NCBI GenBank assembly: GCA_963575745.1
Contig: CAUYUJ010018311.1
Span: 51,001 to 115,000 of the forward strand
Length of the DNA stretch: 64,000 bases
Reading direction: 5' to 3'
DNA from: Prorocentrum cordatum
Taxonomy: Eukaryota > Sar > Dinophyceae > Prorocentrales > Prorocentraceae
This document shows, piece after piece, positions 52,100 through 63,937 of this stretch. A program made the translations under genes and the position numbers. Numbering within the stretch: position 1 is the first letter of the stretch; each line of letters begins with the position of its first letter. The notes beneath the pieces are model-generated. The model made no database searches. It saw nothing but the letters and a program-made list of their open reading frames with translations, and was not told the origin of the DNA.

Positions 52100-52240
52100 C
52101 GCCGCATCGCCGATGCATCGCCGATGCGGCTCGATGTGGAGCACGATTTTCTCCACGCCGATGGCGCCGATGCGTCGTCGACGTCGCCGATGCATCGCCG
52201 ATGCATCTCTGGTGTATCAGCGATGCGGCGCGATCCTCCG
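52100..52240 (+). repeat. CGATGCATCGC palindromic short repeats
   Basis: CGCCGATGCATCGCCGATGC and variants recur between 52105 and 52235. The surrounding DNA (51930-52570) shows no supported gene. Confidence 0.6.
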
Positions 52241-52574
52241 ACCCCATCTGCTCGGACCCCATCTGGGAGGCCTCTACCCCCTCTCCCCTCCTCCTGCTCG
52301 TTTGTTCTTTGCTCGTTCACTCCCTCCGTCCATCCTCCTGTAGGCTGTTGTTTTAAGGGTCCAGCCGGGGTTATCGGGCCCGCTTGCTCCCCACCCTGTC
52401 GGTTGCGCAGGTCCGAAGGGGTACACGGTACGTAGTACTGGTGCGCGCGGGCACACGTGGGGCTGCCTGAAGCGAAAAGTTTTGGTTATCGGCCGCCACT
52501 TCCCCGTCCCTCCGGCTAAGTCGGGTATATCGCCGAGAAACGGCCCCCTGCCCATCCCTACTCCATCTCATCTG

Positions 52575-52723
52575 GACATCTGCGACGATCGGTCCTCCTC
52601 GCTCTGCTGATGCTCATCCAATCCCTCCTCGTCCTCGACCCAGCCACCTCACCCTGACATCTGCAACGACTGGTCGTCCTCGCTCTGCTGATGCTCCTCC
52701 GATCCCTCCTCGCCCTCGACCTG

Positions 52724-52762
<39 letters not shown>
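52575..52762 (+). repeat. 81-bp tandem duplication and GTC array
   Basis: GACATCTGCGACGATCGGTC (52575) and GACATCTGCAACGACTGGTC (52656) start two units sharing CTCGCTCTGCTGATGCTC. A pure GTC array (52727-52762) follows. Confidence 0.75.
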
Positions 52763-52763
<1 letters not shown>

Positions 52764-52835
52764 GGGCCTCCCTCTGCACGCCCGCTCGGTGTTCCTGCTG
52801 CTTCTCGCACAAGGATTCGGCGATGTTCTCTCTTA

Positions 52836-53001
52836 CAGTGGAGACCCATGCCAAGAGACACTCTGCTTGCCTCCAGGGTGCCCTGTGTTTCTTGTGTCTC
52901 GATGGTTTTGCGATGGAAGGCGTGACGTTCCCATACCAAAAATTAATGGACGGCCTGGGGTCTCAGGATTGTCTTGTGGAAGGTTTCTTGTGGAAGTCTT
53001 C
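52836..53001 (+). mobile_element. CAGTGGAGACC element, copy 3, with 24-bp duplication
   Basis: This 166-bp copy is flanked by a perfect 24-bp direct repeat (52812-52835 and 53002-53025, starting AGGATTCGGC, ending CTCTCTTA). The copy lacks the terminal inverted repeat of copy 2. On the minus strand the duplicated flank encodes RENIAES in a frame that would continue across if the element and one flank copy were removed. Long exact flanking duplication points to recent insertion by a staggered cut or target-primed process. Confidence 0.75.
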
Positions 53002-53025
53002 AGGATTCGGCGATGTTCTCTCTTA

Positions 53026-53400
53026 GTGATTTTGCGCTTCCCTGGGGGGCCAAGGGCGGTGGTTCGTGTGGCCACGGCTGCACGCAGCTCGGAAACCTGG
53101 TCGTAAATGGTGTCCCAGAGGGGTCCAAGGGTTCACTTCGAGTGAAAGGGTATGCGTAGGAGGACCCTATTTTCATGAGCAGGCTTCGCGACACAATCGA
53201 GACGGGCATTTCCCCGAACGAGGCCTCCAGGGGTCGTTCTTTGGCCCTGGGGCCTTCAGGCGCCGCACCATCAGGCGCATGGGCGGGAGGATGCAGCCCC
53301 TCCCCGTTTTGCGAGCGTCTCCTGGGTATCATCCGCAGGTCGATCAGCAGTCCTCGATGCACAAAGTGCGCGTCATCATCTTGAGCGCTTTCGGGTTCCC
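53026..53400 (-). other. Open minus frame next to the insertion
   Basis: The minus strand is open for 120 codons (53362-53000), reading PLEASFGEMPVSIVSRSLLM and ending SLRENIAES then stop, the stop being created by the inserted element. No domain is recognised; GC-rich chance opening is possible. Confidence 0.25.
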
Positions 53401-53404
53401 CTCC

Positions 53405-53564
53405 TACACCTACTCCTATTCCTCCTCATCATCAGCATCAGCATCAGCATCAGCATCAGCATCATCATCAGCATCATCAGCATCATCAACATCATCAACA
53501 TCATCAGCATCATCAGCATCAGCATCATCAGCATCAGCATCATCAGCATCGTCAGCATCATCAG

Positions 53565-53609
<45 letters not shown>

Positions 53610-53760
53610 AATCATAATCATATTCGTCGTCATCATCATCATCATCATCATCCCCCTCCTCCTCCTCCTTTTCCTCCCTCTTCTCCTCCTCCTCCTCCTT
53701 TTCCTCCTCCTCCTCCCTCCTCCTCCTTCTTCCTCCCTCTTCCTCCCCCTCTCCTCGCTC
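53405..53760 (+). repeat. ATC/AGC and CTC arrays
   Basis: ATCAGC repeats (53425-53565), ATC (53565-53650) and CTC (53651-53756). Confidence 0.9.
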
Positions 53761-53993
53761 CAGCCCGAAACTTGGGCACACCCAGGGCTCCGAAGGGGCC
53801 TTCCGAGTGACAGCATCACCCACGCGACCCCTCGGGAAGGTCCCAGAGGGTTCCACACTTCCAAAGACGAACGCCCTGGCTTCCAGGATGGAGGAAACAA
53901 GCCTCCAGCGTGGAGACCGAGACATCCATCCTGGAGGTTGTGGACGTTCGGGCGCCCGAGAAGTCTCAATCGGGCGGCGGCGCCGAAAGGCGC

Positions 53994-54419
<426 letters not shown>

Positions 54420-54427
54420 CGACGCCG

Positions 54428-54461
<34 letters not shown>

Positions 54462-54495
54462 AGGCGGAGGCGGAGGCGGAGGCGGCGGCGGCCAG

Positions 54496-54670
54496 TGTCA
54501 GCGACAGGCTCGCCGAATCAGCAGCGGCGGCATCCCACCCCTCATACTTTCACGACGAGCGTCGCAGGTCCGTAGCGGTTGCGATGAGACGAGGGCAGCG
54601 CGACTGGTCGTGGCGAGAGCGGGGAGGAGAAGGGTACCCACACCGTTGCCCCGCTTCACCTCCCGCTTCT
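54496..54670. other. Unassigned DNA
   Basis: Short non-repetitive stretch between triplet and CT arrays, no gene called. Confidence 0.4.
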
Positions 54671-54674
54671 CGTC

Positions 54675-54990
54675 CGTCTCTCTCTCTCTCTCTTTCTCTC
54701 TTTATCTCTTTCTTGATCTCGCTCTCTTCTTCTCCCTCCCTCCCTCCCTCCCTCCTTCTCCCTAACCGCCTACCTCCACCCTCTTTTGTCCTCCGCCCTT
54801 TCTCCCTCCTCCGTCCCTCGCCCTCCTCCCTCCCTCCATCCCTCTTCCCCTACATCCCTCCCTCCTCCTTTTCCTCATTGTTCTTTTCCCCCTCCTCCTC
54901 CCTCCTCCTCCTCCTCCTCCTCCTCCTCCTCCTCCTCCTCCTCCTCCTCCTCCCCATCCTCCTCCAGGTCCTCATCCTCCCCCTCCTCCC
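54675..54990 (+). repeat. CT, CCCT and CTC arrays
   Basis: TCTC (54677-54725), CCCT (54733-54760, 54830-54860) and CTC (54893-54955). Confidence 0.9.
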
Positions 54991-55420
54991 CCCCAGACCT
55001 CCCGCAAGGTCGATCTCCAGACACCTCCTGGAGCGCGCCTCCTGGCAAGGTCCCGAGCTTGGACCCAGCCGTGCAGTGACTCGGGGGCCCTCAGACAGTG
55101 TGGTGACCACACTGCGAGGCGAGTCTGTGGGGATTCGGGGTCGCCGCGCGGTTTTGGGATTCGGGCCGTTCTGCGAGGGTGTCTCGGGCGACTGGGGCCT
55201 CCAGGGTCCGAAACTCGCGTGGTGACGGGCCGCGCGGTGAGGTCGGTGGGGAATCCGAGGTCACCACGCGGTCCGTCTCCACACGGTTTTGGCCCCCCGA
55301 AGGTGCCGAGGTGGGCGGAGATGGGGGGGCCAAAGTCAGCCACACTGCGCCGGCGAGGCGCGCGCGCGCGCTCGCGCGCGAAGGGGCGCACTGCCAGGGC
55401 GAGGCACACGCGCGCGCGCA
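54991..55420. other. Unassigned GC-rich DNA
   Basis: CGGGGTC/GAGGTC-like short repeats between 55085 and 55300. No gene is supported. Confidence 0.4.
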
Positions 55421-55555
55421 GAGGTGGCCGCCCCGCTGCTGGCGCACGCGTTCGAGCCAGGCGCCCCGGCGCTGACCTGCCCCGGCGTGCCGCTGCCGGG
55501 CCACGACTGGCGGGCCGGGGCGGCCGAGCCACGCGCCAGAGCGCTCGCTAGCGCA
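55421..55555 (+). CDS. Exon-like coding island, GC3-rich
   Basis: An AG within CGCGCGCAG (55413-55421) could be an acceptor. The frame reads EVAAPLLAHAFEPGAPALTC and PGVPLPGHDWRAGAAEPRAR then ALASAT, with over 90% G or C at third positions. It runs in frame into a GTC array (poly-Val/Ala). The family is unknown. Confidence 0.45.
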
Positions 55556-55587
55556 ACCGCCGCCGCCGCCGTCGCCGCCGCTGCCGT

Positions 55588-55640
<53 letters not shown>

Positions 55641-55695
55641 TCGTCGTCGTCGTCGGCGTCGTCGTCGTCGTCGTCGGTGGCGTCGGCGTCGTCGG
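55556..55695 (+). repeat. GTC/GCC array
   Basis: Imperfect GTC with GCC units. Mirrors the GAC arrays on the other strand. Confidence 0.9.
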
Positions 55696-56070
55696 TCGTG
55701 ACGTCAAGAGTCGCTCTTGCGCTCATTTTGCAGCGATCTGATGCCAGACCTGACGAGTGATGGTGAGAGAGAATTTATGTCAAGGACTTGATGCCGAAGG
55801 TGGCGAGATTCGGGGCGGCCCTGGGGATGACGGTGACCTCGCGACGACTGACCCTGAGGGCGAGTTCCTCCCTGAGCGACAGCCTTTTCGTCGGCAAGGG
55901 CCCGAAACACCAGTGGCTGGTGCTTCGGGCGTCGCCGCGCCACCTGACCCTGCGCTGTTTGCCCTCGCCCAGTACATCTCCGTTTGATCAACTGCACCAG
56001 GATACCCCGTATGGATGGAGTTGAGTAGAGCGTTGACGACCTTCCAAAGACCACGAAGGACACGTCGTCT

Positions 56071-56580
56071 TTGGAATTCGCTTTGCTGAATGTGGAGATG
56101 CCGGCCCAGAAGGTTCGGATGGACTGGTTCGAGAGAGGATCGGCGGCGTCGACGGCATCGCGATCGATAAGGACGCGTGGATTGGGATTTGCGGTTGCGC
56201 CGTCGGACCCTTGGGCAGCCTATCTCCAGCCCGCGGACCAGCCAGGACACGTTCCGCCAGCAGAACCATTACCCTTCAGCCCACCCGCGAGGAACAGCCA
56301 CATAGTGTTCGTGGCAACGTTTCCTGGGACGTGGGACAAGGAGGAGGTCGAGAGACACTTGAAGATCCAGCTAGCGATCACGAGCAGTCTAGAGGACACG
56401 GGGGTCGCTGATATTTTCAGAGTTGGACGTTTTTGTGACAAGGCGAAGGTAGTTTTCATCAGTAGCGACAGGGTGTGGCGCCTCAGGACAGCGTGGGAAG
56501 GTCAGAACATACCTTGCCCAGGAGCCAGGAACGACAAGCTCTGGCAAAGGTCGATCAGGAGCGGAGTGAGGTCGAGTTGA
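56071..56580 (+). pseudogene. LINE-C RRM-like domain segment
   Basis: The frame has 169 codons. VAPSDPWAAYLQPAD (about 40-55) is a linker motif. From about residue 75, HIVFVATFPGTWDKEEVERH, then FRVGRFCDKAKVVFISSD and IPCPGARNDKLWQRS follow the pattern of the RRM-like domain that sits before the endonuclease in dinoflagellate-type LINEs. After a one-step frameshift the next segment (about 56545-56640) reads KVDQERSEVELTRRVSYAVR, the expected helix. RNA binding is inferred from the fold. Confidence 0.55.
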
Positions 56581-56639
56581 CGAGGCGAGTAAGCTACGCT
56601 GTTCGGCTCATGCGCGAGTGCGGGCTCCAGCACAAATTG

Positions 56640-57120
56640 TGCACTCAGGAGAAAAGCGCAGCGAGTCTTCGATGGGGACGTGGGATCGTGGCCAGGTCGT
56701 GCACAGAAAGAATCACGTAGAGAGATCAGGATCCTCACGAAGACCAAGAACGGAGGCTTCCTCGAGCTGGTTACCGACGCCTGTGCGAGGGCGCTGCTGG
56801 CCCAGGAGCTGTCGGGCCCCACGCTGGAAACGAAGCTCGATGAGGTCAACGACCCTCCTCGCACAAAATGACACCAAGTTCCAGGACTCCCTTTTGCCGG
56901 GGACCCCAGGGATCTAGCAGTTCTGGGGTGGAATGCAAGAGGGGTGCGTGCGCGACGGGCACAGGTGTTTCTCGACAGCGTTGCATCAGTAGTTGCCCCG
57001 GGATTGACCTTGCTTCAAGGACGGTGCGTTGCTGGGAGACTTGATCAGACCTTCGACGGCTATGTAGTACATGGTGCGCCTCCACCGGGGGCCTGGCAGA
57101 GATGTGATATAGTATAGCAG
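56640..57120 (+). pseudogene. LINE-C pre-endonuclease and EEP start
   Basis: Reads GGFLELVTDACARALLAQEL, then after a shift DLAVLGWNARGVRARRAQVF with the N-terminal Asn of EEP, and GLTLLQGRCVAG where L-Q-E is expected, so Gly stands for the catalytic Glu, as in LINE-B. A stop follows at about 57117-57119. Confidence 0.5.
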
Positions 57121-57399
57121 GTGGCGATCAGATCGCGTCCTCCGTCGTTGGTTCCCTCCGTCGAGGTACGTGGCGCGTCCTCCGTCGGATTCACCATGTG
57201 CCTCGACATACAGTTGCCAGTTCGGGGTCAAGTGCAGTTCATCACGGGTCATGTGTTCACATATCGTCAGATGCAAGTACGCCGATACGATCGACCAGTT
57301 TATGGGGCGCGAGTTTCTTTGCTTGTTGAGGGCCACACAAGTTGTTAGCATCGACGCCCAGGATGGACTGGGACAAGGAGATGGAGATTCAGTCTGGTC

Positions 57400-57960
57400 T
57401 TTCTTACTCGTGCCAATGACGTGGGGAGGGGAGACGATGCTGGATTTAATGAAGGAGTTGGACCTGGTCGCCATGAGCACCTTCTCTCGAGGTCGGAGGG
57501 GACAGGTGACCTCTACTTCGACAACCGCAAGGAGCCTGGACATGTCGACTACGTACTGTGCCACCGCGAGTGGCTCCCCATGCTGGAGTACCAGGCCCGC
57601 TCGTGCGACGCCGCCTCGAGCGATGCAAGCCCCTGCTGCTGCAATGCCGCGCGGGTCTAGTCGCGCCGACAGTTCAGGAGAGACCAGGTGGCCGAACCAA
57701 GGTTGATTGAGCAACGACCTTGCGTGTCATTTGCGCGGAGTGTCGAGGGCGCCAATCCGTTCAACGAGTCGGCCTGCAACGACCTGCAGCTGGCCCAGTG
57801 CCCGACGGCGTCGCACACGGAGGACGACGCGGCGAACGCGATGGGCATCTTTACCAACGGGTCCGCCAGAGAGAGAGAAGTCGCGGACCAAGGGGCGCGA
57901 GAACAGCCGACTCGGGCTCCGAAGCGCACCGCGCGACGGAGCCAGATGACCAGGGGGCGC
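57400..57960 (+). pseudogene. LINE-C EEP end and linker
   Basis: One frame reads GGETMLDLMKELDLVAMSTF, a neighbouring frame LYFDNRKEPGHVDYVLCHRE with the Asp-Tyr motif of EEP. Further on (about 57745-57870) GANPFNESACNDLQLAQCPT and EDDAANAMGIFTNGSA show over 90% GC3, fitting the post-endonuclease linker. Confidence 0.5.
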
Positions 57961-58019
57961 CCATGGTCGAGGCCGGCGGAAGCGCGGCGGCCCAGAAGCG
58001 GGGCGCGCGCTTCATCGGG

Positions 58020-58600
58020 GTCAAGTGCCCGCGTCCACCGTGGGAGAGCTCAGCGCTGCGGAGGAGGCGCTGCTGCGGCTCCTCGGGCAACGCGCCCCGG
58101 CTGCACCTGCTGTGCCAGATCAGCGAGTCGCGGCGCTGATCGCTGACTCCACGCGCGCGCGGAGGGTTTACTTAAGGGCCACTTCGCGCAGCGGAAACAC
58201 GTCGAGATCCCCATCCTTGCTCGGCGCGTGCGGCAGCGGGTTGAGACGCGCTTCGCACAGGGGTCTGGTTCAAGGTCCACGGCGGCGCGACTCGGAACGA
58301 ACAAGCCGGTACTTTAGCGGAGATGGGATGCGACGAGTCGAAGCAGGGGCTGCGCTGGCGGCGACCCCCCCTGGCGCTGACGGGGGAGATAAGCAGCATT
58401 TCGATAGGTGCGCACTGCATGACCAAGCCAAGCGCACTGCCGGGAAGGTGGGGCGCGACAGCATTCGACGGGGGGGCCAGGGCTCGACCTTCCATTCGTT
58501 TGAAGCCGGAGCTGGACTGAGAAGCCCGCCGGGGCGGAGCGCCTCCCATCGCGGCCTTCAGCACGGCGTTCAGCACTGCGGCGTCGGCGGCAGGCCACGC
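58020..58600. other. GC-rich DNA, coding status unclear
   Basis: A 332-codon frame is open but Arg/Gly/Ser-rich; short protein-like pieces (TVGELSAAEEALLRLLGQRA; KHVEIPILARRVRQRVETRF) lie in different frames. Possibly more LINE-C decay. Confidence 0.3.
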
Positions 58601-58609
58601 GCCGAGGAG

Positions 58610-58860
58610 AGCGGGATGGAGGCCCCCACCATCGGACGAGCAGCTGTTGCAGCTCCAGCGGCTCGACAAGATCAGGGCCGAGGAGAACGACGCCCGAGTG
58701 CGACGCCTGCCTGGCATCCCCATCACGTGCGCGAAGAGGGCCCTGAGGCTGCGCTGCGACGCCACGCGCCTGGGGAAGCCGCGCGACAGCGGCCGCGCGG
58801 ATCGCCCGCCCGAGGCGGGCGAGCCCGTCTTCGCTTTGACGGGCTCCAGCGGCTCGCAGG
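58610..58860 (+). pseudogene. GC3-rich coding island
   Basis: Reads DEQLLQLQRLDKIRAEENDA, RVRRLPGIPITCAKRALRLR and CDATRLGKPRD with about 95% G or C at third positions. Helical and charged; no start is visible. It could be LINE-C linker or an independent exon. Confidence 0.35.
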
Positions 58861-59019
58861 TAACCGCCTCCGCGGGCCGCCGCGAGCTTGTCCGATCGGG
58901 TCACGCAGTTGCCTTTCAGGATGCAGAGAGCGATCGAAACCTTCCAGAGTGGGCCAGGGAGGGGCAACGGGCGGAGGCCGTGCTAACCCTGAGCCCTTCA
59001 GGGAGCTAGTATTCAGATT

Positions 59020-59247
59020 TTGAAAGCCAGGAAGTCGCGCTGTGAATGGGGCGTGGTAGTGGCTGATACGCTGCAAGCAATGCAGGATCATGTCCTTGCC
59101 CCCCCCCCCGGAAGCTTTTGAGCTCAGACTCAGGAAACATGTAACAGAGTCCGTTGATAAATATTGGCAAGAACTTGCCGCGCACTTGACTCGGAACGCA
59201 CCGGAGGCTGCCGCTGTGGCCGAGTCTAAGCCCGTCGCCATAATTTA
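59020..59247 (+). pseudogene. Coding remnant broken at a C-run
   Basis: Before the C-run (59099-59110) a frame reads ARKSRCEWGVVVADTLQAMQ. After it another frame reads EAFELRLRKHVTESVDKYWQ, ELAAHLTRNAPEAAAVAESK and stops at about 59247. A slip in the C-run would join them. Product unknown. Confidence 0.35.
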
Positions 59248-60657
59248 AGGCGCTGTCGACAGTGGCCCTGGGTGTCCAAAGGCCCACTCATGGGCCGAGC
59301 GCGCGGAATGTCAAGTCGCTTTCAGGCGACGGTGCCAACCCCCGCGGGGTCATGTATAGCCTGCGGCACCTGGTTGAGGAGCACAGTGAATGTGACGTGT
59401 CGCCCCCTGTTGCAGTAGCAGGGGGCATTCTCTAGTTTTACGATCACGTAAGAAGCACGTTTCTAGCTCGCGGGCCCATCGCGCGCGGAGTTCCCCAGAG
59501 CCAGTGGTTCTGGATTCGGGAGACGCGGGATTCATGGGCCCGCATCCGTCTTCCAGGAAATTCCTCCCCGGCAGAACTCAGGCGTGAAAAGAGTCTCGTG
59601 CAGGGAGGCCCAGCGGCACCCGAGCTCAGTAACATATCGTTGGGTGCCTCGTTGCAGACCTTCTAGGGCCTTTGCCAGAAGAACGGCTGGCGTCTCAGAT
59701 TGGCCCTCCCTGAGGGCCGATGATTTCACTTTCGGCAGTTTGGATGTTGCTTCGGTCACTTGCGACATCCGCGGCAATGGCCGCCGAGCAGACGGAGGCC
59801 TGTCTGAGATTGTTAAACAAAGACGGTCTCGAGATGACAGCGGACGAAACTGAGCGGTGCCACGCCCATCTGGTATACATCGGCACGCGTCGCTGTCGCG
59901 ACACTCTGATCCATATTAAAAAAGCTGCGGGTCTCAATGTCCTGAGCACGCATTTAGTTGTCGACTGCAGCTGTACTTCTGAAGCTTAGAATATAATCCA
60001 GCGCGTAGACGGGCGGTGCACCCGGGCGGTGCGTAGACTGCTGACAAACTAGAGAGTTAGCTTCAGGAAGCGTTTCAAATACTCGCCAGATGCGTCCGCC
60101 CAGCTATGACATATTGCGCAGGAAGTTTGCACATCACTGTCTCGGCATTAAGCCGCAGGTTTAAGTGCCACACGACCATGCTTTGTGGAGTGCTTCGCCC
60201 CTCCCATCGTTGAGAATGCAGCGGTTTATATGAACACCGCCATGTTTTTCGTGCAAGAAGACCGCACGCGAAATCCTTGATCCAGAGCTGCCGCCGTCTC
60301 CCATAGTCGTGGGTGGGACATGTCCGCCACCTTGCCCTCGAGCCGCCCGAAAGAGTTGTCTACAGAGTGTTGAGGCACAGAGTCCGGGCGCGGATGAGCG
60401 CCATGGAACGTTGGCAGGGGCCCCAACTCCATCATACGACGGTTGGCATCTGGCGATGGGAGAGGTTTCGATACATTTTATTGTTTCGACTGGCTCTGTC
60501 AGCCCTACCCTGACCTCTCCTGGAGGGATACCTGGAACGCGTGGCCTGAACGGTGGCCATTTAAGATTTTATGTTCGGTTGCCGCCAGCATGATAGCACC
60601 CCTGAGGCGGCTGCAGGGCCTGAAGCCACCATTGTATGACGCCTAACGAGCGAACGT
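59248..60657. other. Unassigned DNA with weak open frames
   Basis: Plus frames at 59720-59989 (EQTEACLRLLNKDGLEMTAD, stop) and 60443-60646 (WRDTWNAWPERWPFKI, stop) look protein-like but have no motif, bias or splice support. Not called as genes. Confidence 0.3.
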
Positions 60658-60800
60658 CGTCGTCGTCGTCGTCTTCGCCGCCGTCGTCTTCGCCGCCGTC
60701 GTCGTAGTCGTCGTCGTCGTCGTCGTCTTCGCTTCTGCCGTTGCCGTCATCGTCGCTTTCGTCGTCGCCGTCGTTGTCGTCTTCGCCGCTGTCGTGTTCG
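60658..60800 (+). repeat. GTC array
   Basis: Imperfect GTC/GCC/TTC triplets. Confidence 0.85.
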
Positions 60801-60917
60801 CCGTCATGCCGTCGTAGTCGTCGTTCTCATCGGGGCCTTCCTCGCGGTCCCAGCGGCGGTGCCGACGGTAGGCGCGCGTCTGCCCATCTATCTGCGCAGT
60901 GGTGGTGTGACATAGTA

Positions 60918-61525
60918 TTGTATGTATGTATGTATGTATGTATGTATGTATGTATGTTTGTATGTATGCATGTTTGTATGTCTGTATGTATGTATGTATG
61001 TATGTGTGTATGTGTGTGTATGTATGTGTATGTATGTATGTATGTATGTATGTATGTATGTGTATGTATGTATGTATGTATGTACGTATGTATGTATGTG
61101 TGTATGTGTGTTTGTGTGTATGCGTGTATGTATGTGTGTATGTGTGTATGTGTGTATGTGTGTATGTGTGTATGTGTGTATGTATGTGTATGTATGTATG
61201 TATGCATGCATGCATGCATGTATGTATGTATGTATCGGTACAAATATATGTATGTATGTGTGGTTGTACGTATGTTTGCATGCATGTACGTATGTGTATA
61301 TGTGTGTTTGTATCCATGCATACATGCATGAAGTCATGCATGAATGTATGTACGCATGCATGTATGTATGCATGTATGCATGTACGCATGTATGCATGTT
61401 TGCATGTATGCATGTATGCATGTATGCATGTATGCATCTATGCATGTATGCATGTATGGATGGATGGATGGATGGATGGATGTATATATGTGTGAATGCA
61501 TATATATATATATATATATATATGT
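60918..61525 (+). repeat. TATG array ending in TA repeat
   Basis: About 560 bp of TATG with GTGTATG and CATG blocks, a GGAT run (61456-61480) and (TA)n (61500-61522). Same type as 18412-18850. Confidence 0.9.
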
Positions 61526-63890
61526 GAATATACAAGACTGCGTTGGCGCTTATATTTGTATCCATACCTAGTGGCGGCTCGGACAAAATCGCGCAGAAAG
61601 TTGTCCGCCGTTTTCGGCGTCTGGAGGCCGCTCCCTAATCCCAGGACCGCCCAAAACGGCCCGGGCCTTGGTGCGCTCCTGGTCCAGTCGCGCCGCCGCG
61701 CACATTCGCCACCGCGCCGTGGGGGATACCACATGGTGCCAGACCTTGGTGCCCTCGCTGATTTCACGAAGGCGATGGCCCACGACTTCTCCATGACTGG
61801 CCGTTAGCCGAACGCTGGCCTCCAGACTCTTCACCAAGCGACTATTTGGCAACCTTCCTTTGCTGGTTCTTTTTGCCGCGGGTCCTTTGCGCGGCCCGCA
61901 CCCACTGCCACAGAGTAAAGCTGCCCTTCACCACTGGGCCCGAAGTAAAGCGGCCCGAAGTAAAGCTGCCCTCCACCACCGGGCTGCCGAAGAGAACCAA
62001 TACGAACATGACCATGGCGACCCCCCTGGCCCCCTCGCCAATAGTTGCTCGAAGGGCCCGAGCGCGGTAGCCGCCCTGGCAAGCTGCACGCGATGCGCCA
62101 ATCTTGGCCGCGGGTCGGGGGCGGCCATCAGCTCGCCCGACTGGTCGCCCGACCCATCGACGTCAGCATCTGAACATTGCTTTGCCTCATCGCCGCGCTC
62201 ATGCCACGATCGCGATCCTCATCGCCGTCGCTGTTTCGCTGACAATCATCGCCGCCATTGTCGCCGTCGTTCTCATCGTCGTCATTGTCGTGACAACGCT
62301 GGTGGTTAATTACCGATATGAAGGGCGCTGTAGCACCAGGATCGCGCAAATGACGTCTCCAACCAGACTGCTAGAGGTCTGCTCGTCAACTTGTTGTTGC
62401 TCGGGATGGTTGTAGCTGAATTGCATATCTTTTGGGCACCTGCGGACATTTAAGTAAAGAAAAGAGCTGCCCCAGCGCCCATAATTAGTGCTTACCATGC
62501 AGTTGTATGCCTCTTTGCTGTGCTAAGCAGCATTGTCGTTCTCAATTCATTCATTCGGCGCGTTTGCTGAAAGGGTTCGGGTGTAGGGGATCATAACTGC
62601 AACGGGATGCTCGTACTAGTCTGCTTCGGCAGACGTACGCCTTGGCAGATCTGGTCAGTTTCTTTTTCCCGGTGATTTCTCATATCATGGCCATTGTGCT
62701 CCAATTCTGGCAAGAACCACGTGGTGGGTGAATAGTTGTTGGCCATGGAGCTAGTGAGCGTCCAAGCTCGGTCGAGCCCATGTGGATACCGCCTGCCCTG
62801 CCAATCGTAGAGACAGTGCCATCAGCGTACCAGTTTCAGGGTATTGGGTAATTCGGCTGCGAATGACTTTACGTGCTTCGTTGGGCGTATTAGCCGTGGT
62901 CCTATTTCATTCTAGAGGCACGCGCCATTGCACCGACCCCACAACAAGGAACTTGTGAAGATTCCCCGCATTGTCTGGGTGCCCTGACGAGGGCAAAGTG
63001 AAGAAGGCTGAGGATGAGCAAAATAATGCTGAGTATAATACGGAGGAGCAGGAGGAAAAAGGGAGAGGAGGAGAGCGAGGAGTGCTAGGAGACAGGTGGA
63101 AGGAGTCAGGGATATGAGGGCAAGAGTCTCGCATGGCTAACCATGATCTCCCGTGTTTGTGTTAGTGGTGAGATTGGAAAATTGAACGCGCACCTCCTGG
63201 CGGCCTGTTGCTCATTTGAGTGTTTGGATGGGCTGTGGCCTCGACGTGCGACGCGCATGTTCACAAACGAACGCTTGGACATCTTTTTCGGTCCACCTTG
63301 GAGCCCCTCTGAGAATTCTTGGGGTCATCTCATAATCTCTTGCGGCTTCTCTAAGACCTTGGAGCCATGGGGGGGGGGGCTTTCCTGAGGTTCCTTGGAG
63401 TCTTTTCGTGCTTATTCTGGTGCCCGCTTGGATCTCTCGGGACTGTTTGACAGTTGCTTGGAGCACGGAGGAGGATGGTGGGATTTGCAGGAGGATGGTT
63501 TTATCAATACTTCTGGATTGCACCGTGAAGGATCTCACTCGGCTGATGGAGTGAGCGGCCACGGCGGCCCTGGGCAGGCCGCTAGCTGGCCCGTCCCCTT
63601 GAAGGGACGAATCGCGCGTCGTTCGGTCGTTGGGGCCATGTTGGGCTCGTCTCGGGCCCGTGTCAGGCCTCCTTGTGGGTCCCTCGTGCCACTTTGACGC
63701 CATCTAAGGCTTCGGAGGCCGATCTGAGGGAGCAGCACATTGTCTCAGTGGTTTGCCAGCTGTTTATTGCAAGCTCACTGCCCACTCCCCCTCCTCCTCG
63801 TCGAGGCCGGGGGATTGAGTAGTCCTTCAGGGTCCCAAACGACTTTTACGAGCTTTCACCCTTCTCTTCGCCATTGTCGTTATCTCATGT
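61526..63890. other. Unassigned DNA
   Basis: A GCCCGAAGTAAAGC duplication lies at 61938-61965. At 62190-62310 GTC/ATC-like triplets give a hydrophobic frame (TIAILIAVAVSLTIIAAIVA) that I attribute to repeats. TTGGGGCC-type short repeats recur at 63290-63680. No gene or RNA is supported. Confidence 0.4.
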
Positions 63891-63891
63891 G

Positions 63892-63935
<44 letters not shown>

Positions 63936-63937
63936 CA
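63891..63937 (+). repeat. (TC)n and (TA)n microsatellite
   Basis: TCTC repeat followed by TATA repeat near the window end. Confidence 0.95.

Larger units (their letters stand above)
55757..57960 (+). mobile_element. LINE-C: decayed non-LTR retrotransposon
   Basis: The plus strand carries, in pieces, an acidic/Pro-rich N-terminal part, an RRM-like domain, a pre-endonuclease helix, EEP fragments and a post-EEP linker. Frameshifts separate them. I see no RT motifs downstream, so the element is truncated or too decayed at its 3' part. Ends are approximate. Confidence 0.65.

Noticed and set aside
62190-62415. Membrane protein exon
   Set aside because: The hydrophobic run is written by degenerate GTC/ATC triplets like those nearby.
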